In this document: positions 13,700 through 21,398 of the stretch, piece after piece | How the letters are laid out: each line of letters opens with the position of its first letter | How positions within the stretch are numbered: position 1 is the stretch's first letter | Assembly: GCF_031085175.1 (NCBI RefSeq) | Contig: NZ_JAVHUY010000072.1 | Coordinates: 1-37,065 of the forward strand | DNA: 37,065 bases | Origin: Phytohabitans maris | GTDB lineage: Bacteria > Actinomycetota > Actinomycetes > Mycobacteriales > Micromonosporaceae | Direction of reading: 5' to 3' | Notes under the pieces: model-generated | Told to the model about the DNA's origin: nothing | The model's database searches: none | Seen by the model: only the letters and a program-made list of their open reading frames with translations | Made by a program: the position numbers and the translations under genes

Positions 13700-15618
13700 C
13701 CGCCGCCGGGACCGTCGGTCCCGGCGGCGCCGGCCCCGCCTCACCCTGGACAGCGATCTCCAAACTGTCCGGCCTCGACACCGTCGCCGTCGCCGGTCTG
13801 CTCCGCGTCTCCCAGGAACAACTGCAGGACGTACGCGGGTCACTGATCCGGCAAGTCGACAACATCACCCGAGCCCTGCCCGCCGGCTGGCACGTCGCCG
13901 CCTGGTTCATCGACATCGAATCCGGCCGACTCGAATTCGACGAACGCGGCCACGGCACCGGCCACCTGAACATCGTCCTCCCGGTCGAGCGGGACGGCGG
14001 CCTACCCGAACTATTAGAAGAAGCCAAACAGCGGACTTGTCGCTTCAGTGCGGTCGTCGCCGAAAACGCCGAACGACTCGCCCGCTACACCTACTACGGC
14101 ACCAAAGTCGAACACGAACTCGGCAAACACGGCATCGAATTGTTCGCCGCCGACGAAGGCATCCAACTCGACGGCAAAAAAGCCGCCAAAGTACTCATGC
14201 GGCGGATGAAACAAGCCATCGGCGAATTCCACGCCATCAACGTCATGGAACAAGCCTGGGAAGGAACGAAAGTGCACACCCAGGAGGGCTACAACATCGG
14301 CCGCGTCCCCTACGGCTACACCGCCATCAAAGAACCCCACCCCGCCCCCGCCCGCCGATCACGTGGACTCACCCGAACCCGCCTCGCGGTCGACCCGGTC
14401 CGCGGACCCGTCATCACCCAAATCTTCCACTGGCGGGTCATCGACAGGTACACCTACCGGCAGATCGCCAAACAACTCAACGCCGACCCCAACCTGTACC
14501 CGCCACCCGACCCCCGCTACCACGGCAAACCGGTCGGCGTCGGACAGTGGACGATCACCAACGTGCGGGTCATGCTGCAAAACCCGAAGTACACCGGGCA
14601 CATGGTGTGGAACCGCACCACCAGCCGCGTCGGCGTCACCGTCCGCCGCAAGAAGACCCACCGACCCAACCCCGTCGAGCAGTGGGTCTGGTCGCAGCAG
14701 CCCACCCACCCGCCACTGATCACCCTCAACATGTACCGGCAGGCGCAGAAGATGAGCAGCGACCACCAAGGCTCCCGCACCACCGGGAGCGCCAACTCCC
14801 ACCCCGCCACCCAGCACACCTACCTCTACCGCGGGCTGCTGCGCTGCGGCTACTGCGGATGGCGGATGCACGGCACCCACGCCAACGGCCTCATCTACTA
14901 CAAATGCCGCGGACCCCGTAACAGCGCCGGCAAACCCCGCAACCCCGAACACCCGGCCACCCTCTGCATCCGCGAAGACGCCCTCACCCCGGCCATCGCG
15001 AACCTCATCGCCACCCGCATCTTCGGACCGGAACGGCAAACCCACCTCCACCACCAGCACGTCGACCTACCCCGCGAACGGGCCGAACAACACGCCCGCG
15101 CGATAGACACAGCCCGCCGCACCGTCGAGAACCTCACCAACCGGCAACACAACCTGATGACCGAACTCGAACAAACCCCCGCCGAGGACCACCCCTACCG
15201 GGCCGGGATCCGTGCCCGGTACCGCGAACTCGACCAACAACGCACCCAAGCCGAAGCCAACCTCGCCGAACTCGTCGCCACCCAGCCCGTCATCGACGAG
15301 GGCACGCCTGAACTCCTCGCCGCGATGCCCTACGCGAGCGCCAACCTCGCCGCCGTCCCCGCCGCAATCCAGCGCAGGCTATTCGACGCGCTCAAGCTCA
15401 CCGTCCGCATCGACAGCCCACGACGGGCACACGTCCACATCACCCTCACCACCGACACACCCCACACCGCCGCCGAGGTCGTCGCCGACATCGAACCCGA
15501 CGCCGCCCACAACCCCGACACGACACCACCACCGCCCTCGGGCGGAACCATGCCCAACGATCATGAAATCACGGCAACCAAACATGGGAATGCGTTGCCG
15601 TCCCGGATACCGCCCTAA
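13657..15618 (+). CDS. Large serine recombinase (integrase)
   Basis: The 653-residue protein has a resolvase-type catalytic domain (about 42-195) with the presumed nucleophile Ser52 in LLRVSQEQ and the SLIRQ and AERLAR segments. A recombinase domain follows (about 210-330, GYNIGRVPYGY). Next is a zinc ribbon with Cys397, Cys400, Cys417 and Cys437, then a coiled-coil stretch (about 475-545) and a C-terminal tail. It would catalyse site-specific integration and, with a directionality factor, excision. A GGGAGG site seven bases upstream supports ATG at 13657. An in-frame GTG at 13642 is less likely. The catalytic domain starts unusually late, behind a 40-residue Ala/Gly/Pro-rich leader. Confidence 0.92.
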   Translation: MAAHQPATPPAGGLTAAGTVGPGGAGPASPWTAISKLSGLDTVAVAGLLRVSQEQLQDVRGSLIRQVDNITRALPAGWHVAAWFIDIESGRLEFDERGHGTGHLNIVLPVERDGGLPELLEEAKQRTCRFSAVVAENAERLARYTYYGTKVEHELGKHGIELFAADEGIQLDGKKAAKVLMRRMKQAIGEFHAINVMEQAWEGTKVHTQEGYNIGRVPYGYTAIKEPHPAPARRSRGLTRTRLAVDPVRGPVITQIFHWRVIDRYTYRQIAKQLNADPNLYPPPDPRYHGKPVGVGQWTITNVRVMLQNPKYTGHMVWNRTTSRVGVTVRRKKTHRPNPVEQWVWSQQPTHPPLITLNMYRQAQKMSSDHQGSRTTGSANSHPATQHTYLYRGLLRCGYCGWRMHGTHANGLIYYKCRGPRNSAGKPRNPEHPATLCIREDALTPAIANLIATRIFGPERQTHLHHQHVDLPRERAEQHARAIDTARRTVENLTNRQHNLMTELEQTPAEDHPYRAGIRARYRELDQQRTQAEANLAELVATQPVIDEGTPELLAAMPYASANLAAVPAAIQRRLFDALKLTVRIDSPRRAHVHITLTTDTPHTAAEVVADIEPDAAHNPDTTPPPPSGGTMPNDHEITATKHGNALPSRIPP

Positions 15619-15720
15619 CTCTCCAAGATCTGCACGACGGCGGATCGGACACCAGGGCGGCGTCGCGAAGCGACGACCGCCGCGGCCCGGACCGGGTCCG
15701 GCAAACCCCGCGCGGGCCTG

Positions 15721-15786
15721 GCAGCGGAGGGCGGGAAGTCGGCGAGCGCCAGCGAGCCGCCGCCCGGAGCGGTGCCCGCGGGAAAG
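15721..15786. repeat. Dispersed noncoding repeat, copy A
   Basis: About 66 bases closely resemble 35761-35826. Both start GCAGCGGAGG, share CGAGCCGCCG in the middle and end GGTGCCCGCGGGAAAG. It lies between the recombinase and the rhodanese gene. Confidence 0.6.
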
Positions 15787-15791
15787 GCCCT

Positions 15792-16205
15792 TCAGATCCG
15801 GACGTCGGCGGGTCCGGAGGTCAGCGGGAGCCCGGCGCGTTGCCACTCCTCGACGCCGCCGATCATGTCGGTGGTGCGCCAGAGGCCAAGGGTCCGCAGG
15901 CTTTCCGCGGCCAGGCTGGAGCTGTAGCCCTGGCGGCAGATGACCACGATCTCCACGTCGTGGTCGGCGGCCTCGGGGATGCGGTCGGCGCTGAGCGGGT
16001 CCAGGCGCCACTCCAGGACCGTCCGGTCGATCACCAGCGCACCGGGGATCTCGCCCTGTTCCCGCCGCTGGCGTTCGGTGCGCGTGTCGACGATCAGCGC
16101 GCCCCGCCGGCCGGCCGCGAGTGTCTCCTTTGGAGTCATCCGGCGTACGCCGGCGCGGGTCTTGGCGAGAAGGTGCTCTATCCCGCGGCCCGGTAGCGTT
16201 TCCAC
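15792..16205 (-). CDS. Rhodanese-like sulfurtransferase
   Basis: The 137-residue single-domain rhodanese has its catalytic Cys90 in the loop CRQGYSS and a conserved EIPGALVIDRTVLEWRLDP stretch. It would carry a persulfide (or selenide) on Cys90. It starts with GTG at 16205, 39 bases after the NrfD-type gene on the same strand, so it probably belongs to the formate dehydrogenase operon. A plausible role is sulfur or selenium delivery for the molybdenum enzyme or for selenophosphate synthesis; this is inferred from location. ATG at codon 23 is an alternative start, but the upstream residues match the family. Confidence 0.85.
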   Translation of the reverse strand: METLPGRGIEHLLAKTRAGVRRMTPKETLAAGRRGALIVDTRTERQRREQGEIPGALVIDRTVLEWRLDPLSADRIPEAADHDVEIVVICRQGYSSSLAAESLRTLGLWRTTDMIGGVEEWQRAGLPLTSGPADVRI

Positions 16206-16244
16206 CGCTCCAGTCTGCGGATGCGCCCCTTTCCCCGCAGCGAA

Positions 16245-17201
16245 TCAGCCCAAATGCGGCGAACTCGGTCCTCGCTGGTCGCGGCGTTCCCGCTGCGGGG
16301 TGACCGTGTACTTTGGGTCGGTCGCCGAGGCGACGCCGGCCTCGTAGATGGCGAAGCGGGTCGCGACCGAGGCGGCCAGCAGCGCTACGCCGGACAGCGC
16401 CGCGACGATCCGGCTGCGCCGGCCGAGCACCGCGCCGGCCATGCCGGCGGCGCCGAGCACGCGGCCGGCGCGCAGCAGGCGGCCGGCCCGCCCGTTCCGG
16501 TATGGCTCGCTGAGCAGGTCCAGCCGGCGTTCGAGGGTGCGCGTGCCGGCCAGCTCCAGGGCCATCCCGGCGAGGGCGAGCCGGCGGGCCGGCTCCGCCT
16601 CGGCCAGCGGCGCCGCGATCAGCGCGACGCCGGCTGCGCTGGCCAGTGCGCTGCCGCCGAAGAGGCGCGGCAGGTGGGGGTACGCCTCGTGCCAGGAGGG
16701 TACGGCGGTGTCGGCGAGCAGCACGCCCGTGTAGGTCGCGAGGGCGGGTGCCAGGCCGGCGGCGGCGAGCCCGGCGACCCGGCCGGCCGGTGGCAACAGC
16801 GTGCCGAGCGTTCCCAGCGGGCCGCGACGGGGCAGCCGGGACGCGAACTCGCCGGCCGCCGCCACCCCGGACGCCGTGCCGAACGCCGTGATGACCCAGG
16901 TGCCCACCGACAGCGGCGAGGTCGGCTTGGCCACCCGCAGAAGGTGATGGAAGCGGTCCGGCCGGCCGAGATCGCTGACCAGCAGGCAGATGCTCGCGCC
17001 GACGGCGCCGGCCGCGGTGACCCGGCCGGTGCGGCGCAGCACCGGGCGCCCGGTCAGGTCCGCGCCGGCCGCCAGGAGCGCCGCGCCGGCGGCGAGGCCA
17101 CCGGTGAACAGGTACGTCGGGATCGCCCGCCCCCACACGGGTGCCTTGATGACCGGGCGGCCGTAGTACGACGCGGACCCGGAGGGCGCCGGCTCGCTCA
17201 T
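16245..17201 (-). CDS. nrfD: NrfD/PsrC-type membrane subunit of formate dehydrogenase
   Basis: A 318-residue polytopic protein with about eight hydrophobic segments, of the NrfD polysulfide-reductase family. It carries the typical PTYLFTGGLAAGAAL opening and SDLGRPDRFHHLLRV and SPLSVGTWV stretches. It anchors the dehydrogenase and passes electrons to the quinone pool, replacing the cytochrome b subunit used in E. coli FDH-N. Its ATG overlaps the stop of the beta subunit gene (ATGA, 17198-17201), indicating coupled translation. Confidence 0.88.
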   Translation of the reverse strand: MSEPAPSGSASYYGRPVIKAPVWGRAIPTYLFTGGLAAGAALLAAGADLTGRPVLRRTGRVTAAGAVGASICLLVSDLGRPDRFHHLLRVAKPTSPLSVGTWVITAFGTASGVAAAGEFASRLPRRGPLGTLGTLLPPAGRVAGLAAAGLAPALATYTGVLLADTAVPSWHEAYPHLPRLFGGSALASAAGVALIAAPLAEAEPARRLALAGMALELAGTRTLERRLDLLSEPYRNGRAGRLLRAGRVLGAAGMAGAVLGRRSRIVAALSGVALLAASVATRFAIYEAGVASATDPKYTVTPQRERRDQRGPSSPHLG

Positions 17202-18034
17202 GACCGCCGTCCGGGGGACGAGCACCCGGCGAACGCGGCGGCCACGGCGGCGACGACGGTGAGCGCGGCCAGCCCCGCCCGCCGCCACATCCGGGGCAGG
17301 TCGCGGGTGGTGACGACCGGGTCCGGCGGCAGGCCGTACACCTCGGGCTCGTCGAGGAGCAGGAAGAACGCGCCGTCGCCGCCGACGCCGTCGCCCGGGT
17401 CGTGGCCGTAGAGCCGCGCCTCCGGTACACCGTCGGAGTGCAGCCGTTCGATCCGGCGCTCGGCCCGCTCGCGCAGCTCGTCCAGGGGTCCGAACTGGAT
17501 CGACTCGGTCGGGCAGGCCTGGGCGCAGGCGGGCGTCTTCCCCACGCCGACGCGGTCGTAGCAGAGCGTGCACTTCCACGCCCGGCCGTCGCCCTCGCGC
17601 TGGTCGACCACGCCGTACGGGCAGGCCGGGATGCAGTACCCGCAGCCGTTGCAGATGTCCTCCTGGATCACGACGGTGCCGAACTCGGTGCGGAACAGCG
17701 CCCCGGTCGGGCAGACGTCGAGGCAGGCGGCGTGCGTGCAGTGCTTGCAGACGTCCGACATCATCAGCCAGCGGAAGTCGGGCCGCCGCTGTTCGACGAA
17801 GGCGACGTGGCGCCAGGAGTTGGCGGTGAGCGCACCGGTGTTGTCGAACGACGTGCCGAGCAGGTCGAGCCCGGTCGCCGGCACCTCGTTCCACTCCTTG
17901 CAGGCCACCTCGCACGCCTTGCAGCCGATGCAGACGCTGGTGTCGGTGAAGAACCCCATCCGGGGCGGCGGATCGGGATAGCCGGCGTCCGGGGCCGGAT
18001 CGAGCGGACCGGAGAGGCTCGTCGTACCGTCCAA
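17198..18034 (-). CDS. fdhB: Formate dehydrogenase iron-sulfur (beta) subunit
   Basis: A 278-residue electron-transfer protein with four 4Fe-4S binding sets: Cys35/38/41/45, Cys96/99/104/108, Cys128/131/134/138 and Cys155/158/170/174. One C-terminal hydrophobic helix (about 250-270) would tether it to the membrane. It relays electrons from the catalytic subunit to the NrfD-type anchor. It starts four bases after the fdhA stop and overlaps nrfD. The ORF begins with an acidic, proline-rich leader before MGFFTD; the later Met26 is an alternative start. Confidence 0.92.
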   Translation of the reverse strand: MDGTTSLSGPLDPAPDAGYPDPPPRMGFFTDTSVCIGCKACEVACKEWNEVPATGLDLLGTSFDNTGALTANSWRHVAFVEQRRPDFRWLMMSDVCKHCTHAACLDVCPTGALFRTEFGTVVIQEDICNGCGYCIPACPYGVVDQREGDGRAWKCTLCYDRVGVGKTPACAQACPTESIQFGPLDELRERAERRIERLHSDGVPEARLYGHDPGDGVGGDGAFFLLLDEPEVYGLPPDPVVTTRDLPRMWRRAGLAALTVVAAVAAAFAGCSSPGRRS

Positions 18035-18038
18035 TGCT

Positions 18039-21000
18039 TCAGTCCTTCCGGTCCGTGCCGGTCGTCATACCGGCCCGCCGCTGGTACTCGGCGACGTAGT
18101 CGCGCAGTGCCGGACCGGTGGGCCGCCGACCGGGCCGGATGTCGCAGGTGCCGACCTTGTTCTCCTGGATCAGGACGTTCGGGTCGAGGACGATCCCGAA
18201 CAGGTCGTTGGCCGAGTCGCCCCGGGTCAGCCCCTGACCGCCCCAGTGGTACGGCAGCCAGATCTGGTGCAGCGGCCGGCCGTCGACCCGGAGCGGCCTG
18301 ATCCGTTCGGTGACCATCACCCGCGCCTCGATCGCCGAGCGCAGCGTGACCAGGTGGGCCCAGCCGAGGTGGTGCAGCCCGCGTTCGGCCGCGAGCTCCG
18401 GCGAGACCTCGACGAACATCTCCGGCTGCAGCTCGGCCAGGTACCGCACCGTGCGGCTCATCCCGCCGGCGGTGTGGTGCTCGGTGAGCCGGCCGATGAC
18501 GAAGACGTACGGGAACACGTCGCTGTGCGGGTCGGGCGGGCTGGGGTTGAGCCGGTTGTCCGGGCGCCGGTACGCCCGGCGGGCCGGGTTGGCCTGCTGG
18601 CCGTAGAGCGGGTTGCGGACCGGCGACTCGGCCGGCTCGTAGTGCGTCGGCAGCGGCCCGTCGACCAGCCCGGTCGGCACGTACAGCCAGGCCTTCCCGT
18701 CGGCCTGCATGATGAACGCGTCGTCCCCGGCGAGCGCCGCCGGTCCGGTCGCGCCGTCCGGCGCCTGGTACGTCGGGTGCTTGGTCGGCTCGAAGTCGGG
18801 CACGTCCGGCCCGGTCCACGCGCCGCGCTGCTCGTCCCACCGGACGTACGCCTTGCGCTCGCTCCACGGCCGGCCCTGGGGATCGGCCGAGGCCCGGTTG
18901 TAGAGGATGCGGCGGTTCAACGGCCACGCCCAGCCCCACTCCGGGGCCACCCAGCTCTGCTCGCTGCCCGGCTTGCGGCGCGCGGCCTGGTTGACGCCGC
19001 CGGCGTAGACGCCGGTGTAGATCCAGCAGCCGACCGCGGTCGATCCGTCGTCGCGGGCCTCGGTGTACGACGACAGCGGCTGGCCGGTGTCCACGTGGTA
19101 CCCGTTGATCTCCTTGAGGACGGCCTCGGCGCTCGGCTCGTCCTGGGCACCGCGCACCGGGTAGTCCCAGGTCAGGTCGAGCACCGCGCGGTCGCGCGCC
19201 CGGTCGGAGCCGGCCAGCTTCTGCCGCACGAGCCGCCCGAGGTGGTAGAAGAACCACAGTTCGGAGCGGGAGTCGCCGGGCGGTTCGACGGCCTTCTCCC
19301 GCCACTGGAGCAGCCGCTGGGTCTGGGTGAAGGTGCCTTCCTTCTCCACGTGCGAGGCGGCCGGGAGGAAGAACACCTCGGTGCGGCACCGGTCCGGCGT
19401 CATCTCGCCGGTGGCCACCTCGGGGCCGTCCTTCCAGAAGGTGGCGCTTTCGGTCAGGAAGAAGTCGCGGACCACCAGCCAGTCCAGGTTGGCCATGCCG
19501 AGCCGCTGGGCCCGGCCGTGCGCCGACCCGACCGCCGGATTCTGGCCGAGCAGGAAGTACCCCTTCACCTTGCCGTCGATCATGTTCAGGGTGGTCTGGT
19601 AGGTGCCGTGGTCGCCGGTCATCCGGGGCAGGTAGTCGTAGCGGTAGTCGTTGTCGGCGGTGGCCGCCGCGCCCCAGTACGCCTTGAGCAGGCTGGTCGC
19701 GTAGCCGCGCGCGTTGGACCAGAAGCCCTTCTGGTCGGGGTGGCGCATGCCGTCGACCCACTCGTCGAACGTGGGGTGCTGCGCGTGGTGCGGCATCGGC
19801 AGGTAGCCGGGCAGCAGGTTGAAGAGCGTCGGCACGTCGGTGGAGCCCTGGATGCTCGCGTGGCCACGCAGGGCCAGGATGCCGCCGCCGGGCCGGCCGA
19901 TGTTGCCCAGCAGCAGCTGGATGATGGCGGCGGTCCGGATGTACTGCACGCCGACGGTGTGCTGCGTCCAGCCGACGGAGTAGGCGAGCGCCGTGGTCCG
20001 CTCCCGCCCGGAGTTGCGGGTCCACGCCTCGCACACCTCCTGGAACGCCGCCCGCGGGACCCCGCAGACCCGTTCGACCATCTCCGGCGTGTACCGGGCG
20101 AAGTGGCGCTTCAGGATCTGGTAGACGCAGCGCGGGTGCTGGAGCGTCTCGTCGCGGTGTACTCCGGCGGAGATCGGCGCCCCGTGCGACTCGTGCCGCA
20201 GCGGACCGGCGGTCGCCCGCTGGGAGTCGGTGTCCGCCCCGCCGGCGCTGATCTCCGGCTGACCCGCGTACTGCCAGGTCGTCGGGGCGTAGGCGTGCCG
20301 GTCCGGCTCGTAGCCGGAGAAGAGCCCGTCGACGTCCTCGGCGTCCACGAAGTCGTCGTTGACGATCGTGGCCGCGTTCGTGTACGCCACCACGTACTCG
20401 CGGAAGTCGAGCCCGCCCGCGAGGATGTAGTTGACGATCCCGCCGAGGAACGCGATGTCGGTGCCGGACCGGATCGGCACGTAGCTGCTCGCCATCGCGC
20501 TCGTCCGGGTAAAGCGCGGGTCGACGTGGATGACGGTGGCGCCGCGGTTCTTCGCCTCCATGACCCACTGAAACCCGACCGGGTGGCATTCGGCCATGTT
20601 CGAGCCCTGGATGACGATGCAGTCGGCGTTCGCCAGGTCCTGCTGGAACGTCGTGGCCCCGCCGCGACCGAAGCTGGTCCCCAGACCGGGGACGGTGGCG
20701 GAGTGTCAAATCCGGGCCTGGTTTTCGATCTGCAGCGCGCCCAACGCCGTGAAGAGCTTCTTGATCAGGTAGTTCTCTTCGTTGTCGAGCGTGGCGCCAC
20801 CGAGGCTGGCGACGCCGAGCGTGCGGTGCAGCGGGCGCCCCTGCGCGTCGACGTCCTCCCAGGTCGCGTCGCGGGCGGCGACGACCCGGTCGGCGATCAT
20901 GTCCATCGCGGTGGCGAGGTCGAGCTCCTCCCACTCGGTGCCGTACGGCCGGCGGTACCGGACCTTCTGCTGCCGCAGCTCGCTGGTGACGAGGTTTTTG

Positions 21001-21275
21001 CTCGCCGCGCCCTTCGGGCAGAGCCGGCCGCGGGAGATCGGGCTGTCCGGGTCGCCCTCGATCTGGCTGACCTGCCCGTCCTTCACGTAGACGCGCTGGC
21101 CGCAGCCGACCGCGCAGTACGGGCAGACCGATCGGGCCACCGAGTCCGCCGTCTCGGTCCGGGCTGTGAGCCGGCTCGACCCCGCCGACTTCGCCGCGGC
21201 GCCGCGCCCGAGCGGGTCGGTGCCGGTGAGCTGCCGGTAGACCGGCCAGCTCGCGATCCAGGTGCGGACGCCCAC
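18039..21275 (-). CDS. fdhA: Formate dehydrogenase catalytic (alpha) subunit, selenoprotein with Sec190
   Basis: A 1078-residue molybdopterin oxidoreductase, reading TGA at 20708-20706 as selenocysteine 190. It oxidises formate to CO2 at a Mo/W-bisMGD centre. The N-terminal 4Fe-4S ligands are Cys51, Cys54, Cys58 and Cys86 (CPYCAVGC...LCPKG). The active-site context is QARI-Sec-HSATVPG, followed by FGRGG and a QGSNMAECHP pterin-binding segment; the protein then runs uninterrupted to the stop. A SECIS hairpin sits 12 bases after the TGA. Start is GTG at 21275 (MGVRTWIASWPVYRQL). There is no twin-arginine signal, unlike E. coli FDH-N, so the active site probably faces the cytoplasm. It is followed closely by fdhB and nrfD. 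Standard gene calling would split it into two pieces. Confidence 0.95.
20677..20693 (-). promoter_or_regulatory. Bacterial SECIS element in fdhA
   Basis: On the coding strand, GUCCCC pairs with GGGGAC around the loop GGUCU, beginning 12 bases after the UGA. CCGCC and GGCGG further out can extend the stem. A GGUCU-type apical loop about 18 bases from UGA is the feature recognised by SelB in E. coli fdhF, as I recall it. Confidence 0.85.
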
Positions 21276-21341
21276 GAGTTACGACCGTACGCCGCCCCGC
21301 CCGCGCTTCGCGGCGCTTTGCCCCCGGCGCGGGTCCCCGCC

Positions 21342-21398
21342 CGTGATCGAAGCTCCCCTTCACGTCGCTAGAACGACTTGAGGGGAGCTTCGATCACG
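21342..21398. terminator. 17-bp perfect hairpin between selB and fdhA
   Basis: Arms of 17 bases at 21342-21358 and 21382-21398 are exact reverse complements. The outer arm bases are CGTGATCG, and CGTCG/CGACT in the loop may pair further. It includes the last codons of selB and lies before fdhA on the same strand. It may be a terminator or attenuator that separates selB from fdhA expression. There is no T-run. Confidence 0.6.

Larger units (their letters stand above)
8762..15650. mobile_element. Small integrative element with serine recombinase (approximate limits)
   Basis: The segment contains a divergent GntR regulator, a DUF2637 membrane protein, a replication-relaxation family protein, small coupled ORFs and, at the right end, a large serine recombinase. 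This cargo and order are typical of actinobacterial integrative elements and unlike the flanking metabolic genes. Limits are approximate: the left lies between 8397 and 8809, the right just after the recombinase stop. I could not find a convincing pair of short direct repeats as attL/attR. No TraB/FtsK-type DNA translocase and no relaxase were recognised, so self-transfer is doubtful. Confidence 0.65.

Noticed and set aside
13578-14921. Arg/His/Pro-rich frame inside the serine recombinase gene
   Set aside because: Out-of-frame shadow of a gene with clear catalytic and zinc-ribbon motifs.
8397-15720. attL/attR direct repeats of the integrative element
   Set aside because: I compared sequence just after the recombinase with the 8397-8809 region and found no convincing shared core. 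Comparison with an empty site is needed.
20706-20708. TGA in fdhA as a nonsense mutation or sequencing error
   Set aside because: The TGA sits exactly at the known Sec position, the frame continues with conserved residues, a SECIS hairpin follows, and all four sel genes are adjacent.
18246-21371. Long plus-strand open frame antisense to fdhA
   Set aside because: Its composition (Arg, Val, Gly, Ala, Asp) mirrors the complement of GC-rich codons; no domain or ribosome site was recognised. The same applies to the long plus-strand frame at 28645-32073, antisense to the carboxylase.
21342-21398. Second SECIS or SelB-binding regulatory element
   Set aside because: The long hairpin lacks the GGUCU-type apical loop and the bulged U position seen in SECIS elements.
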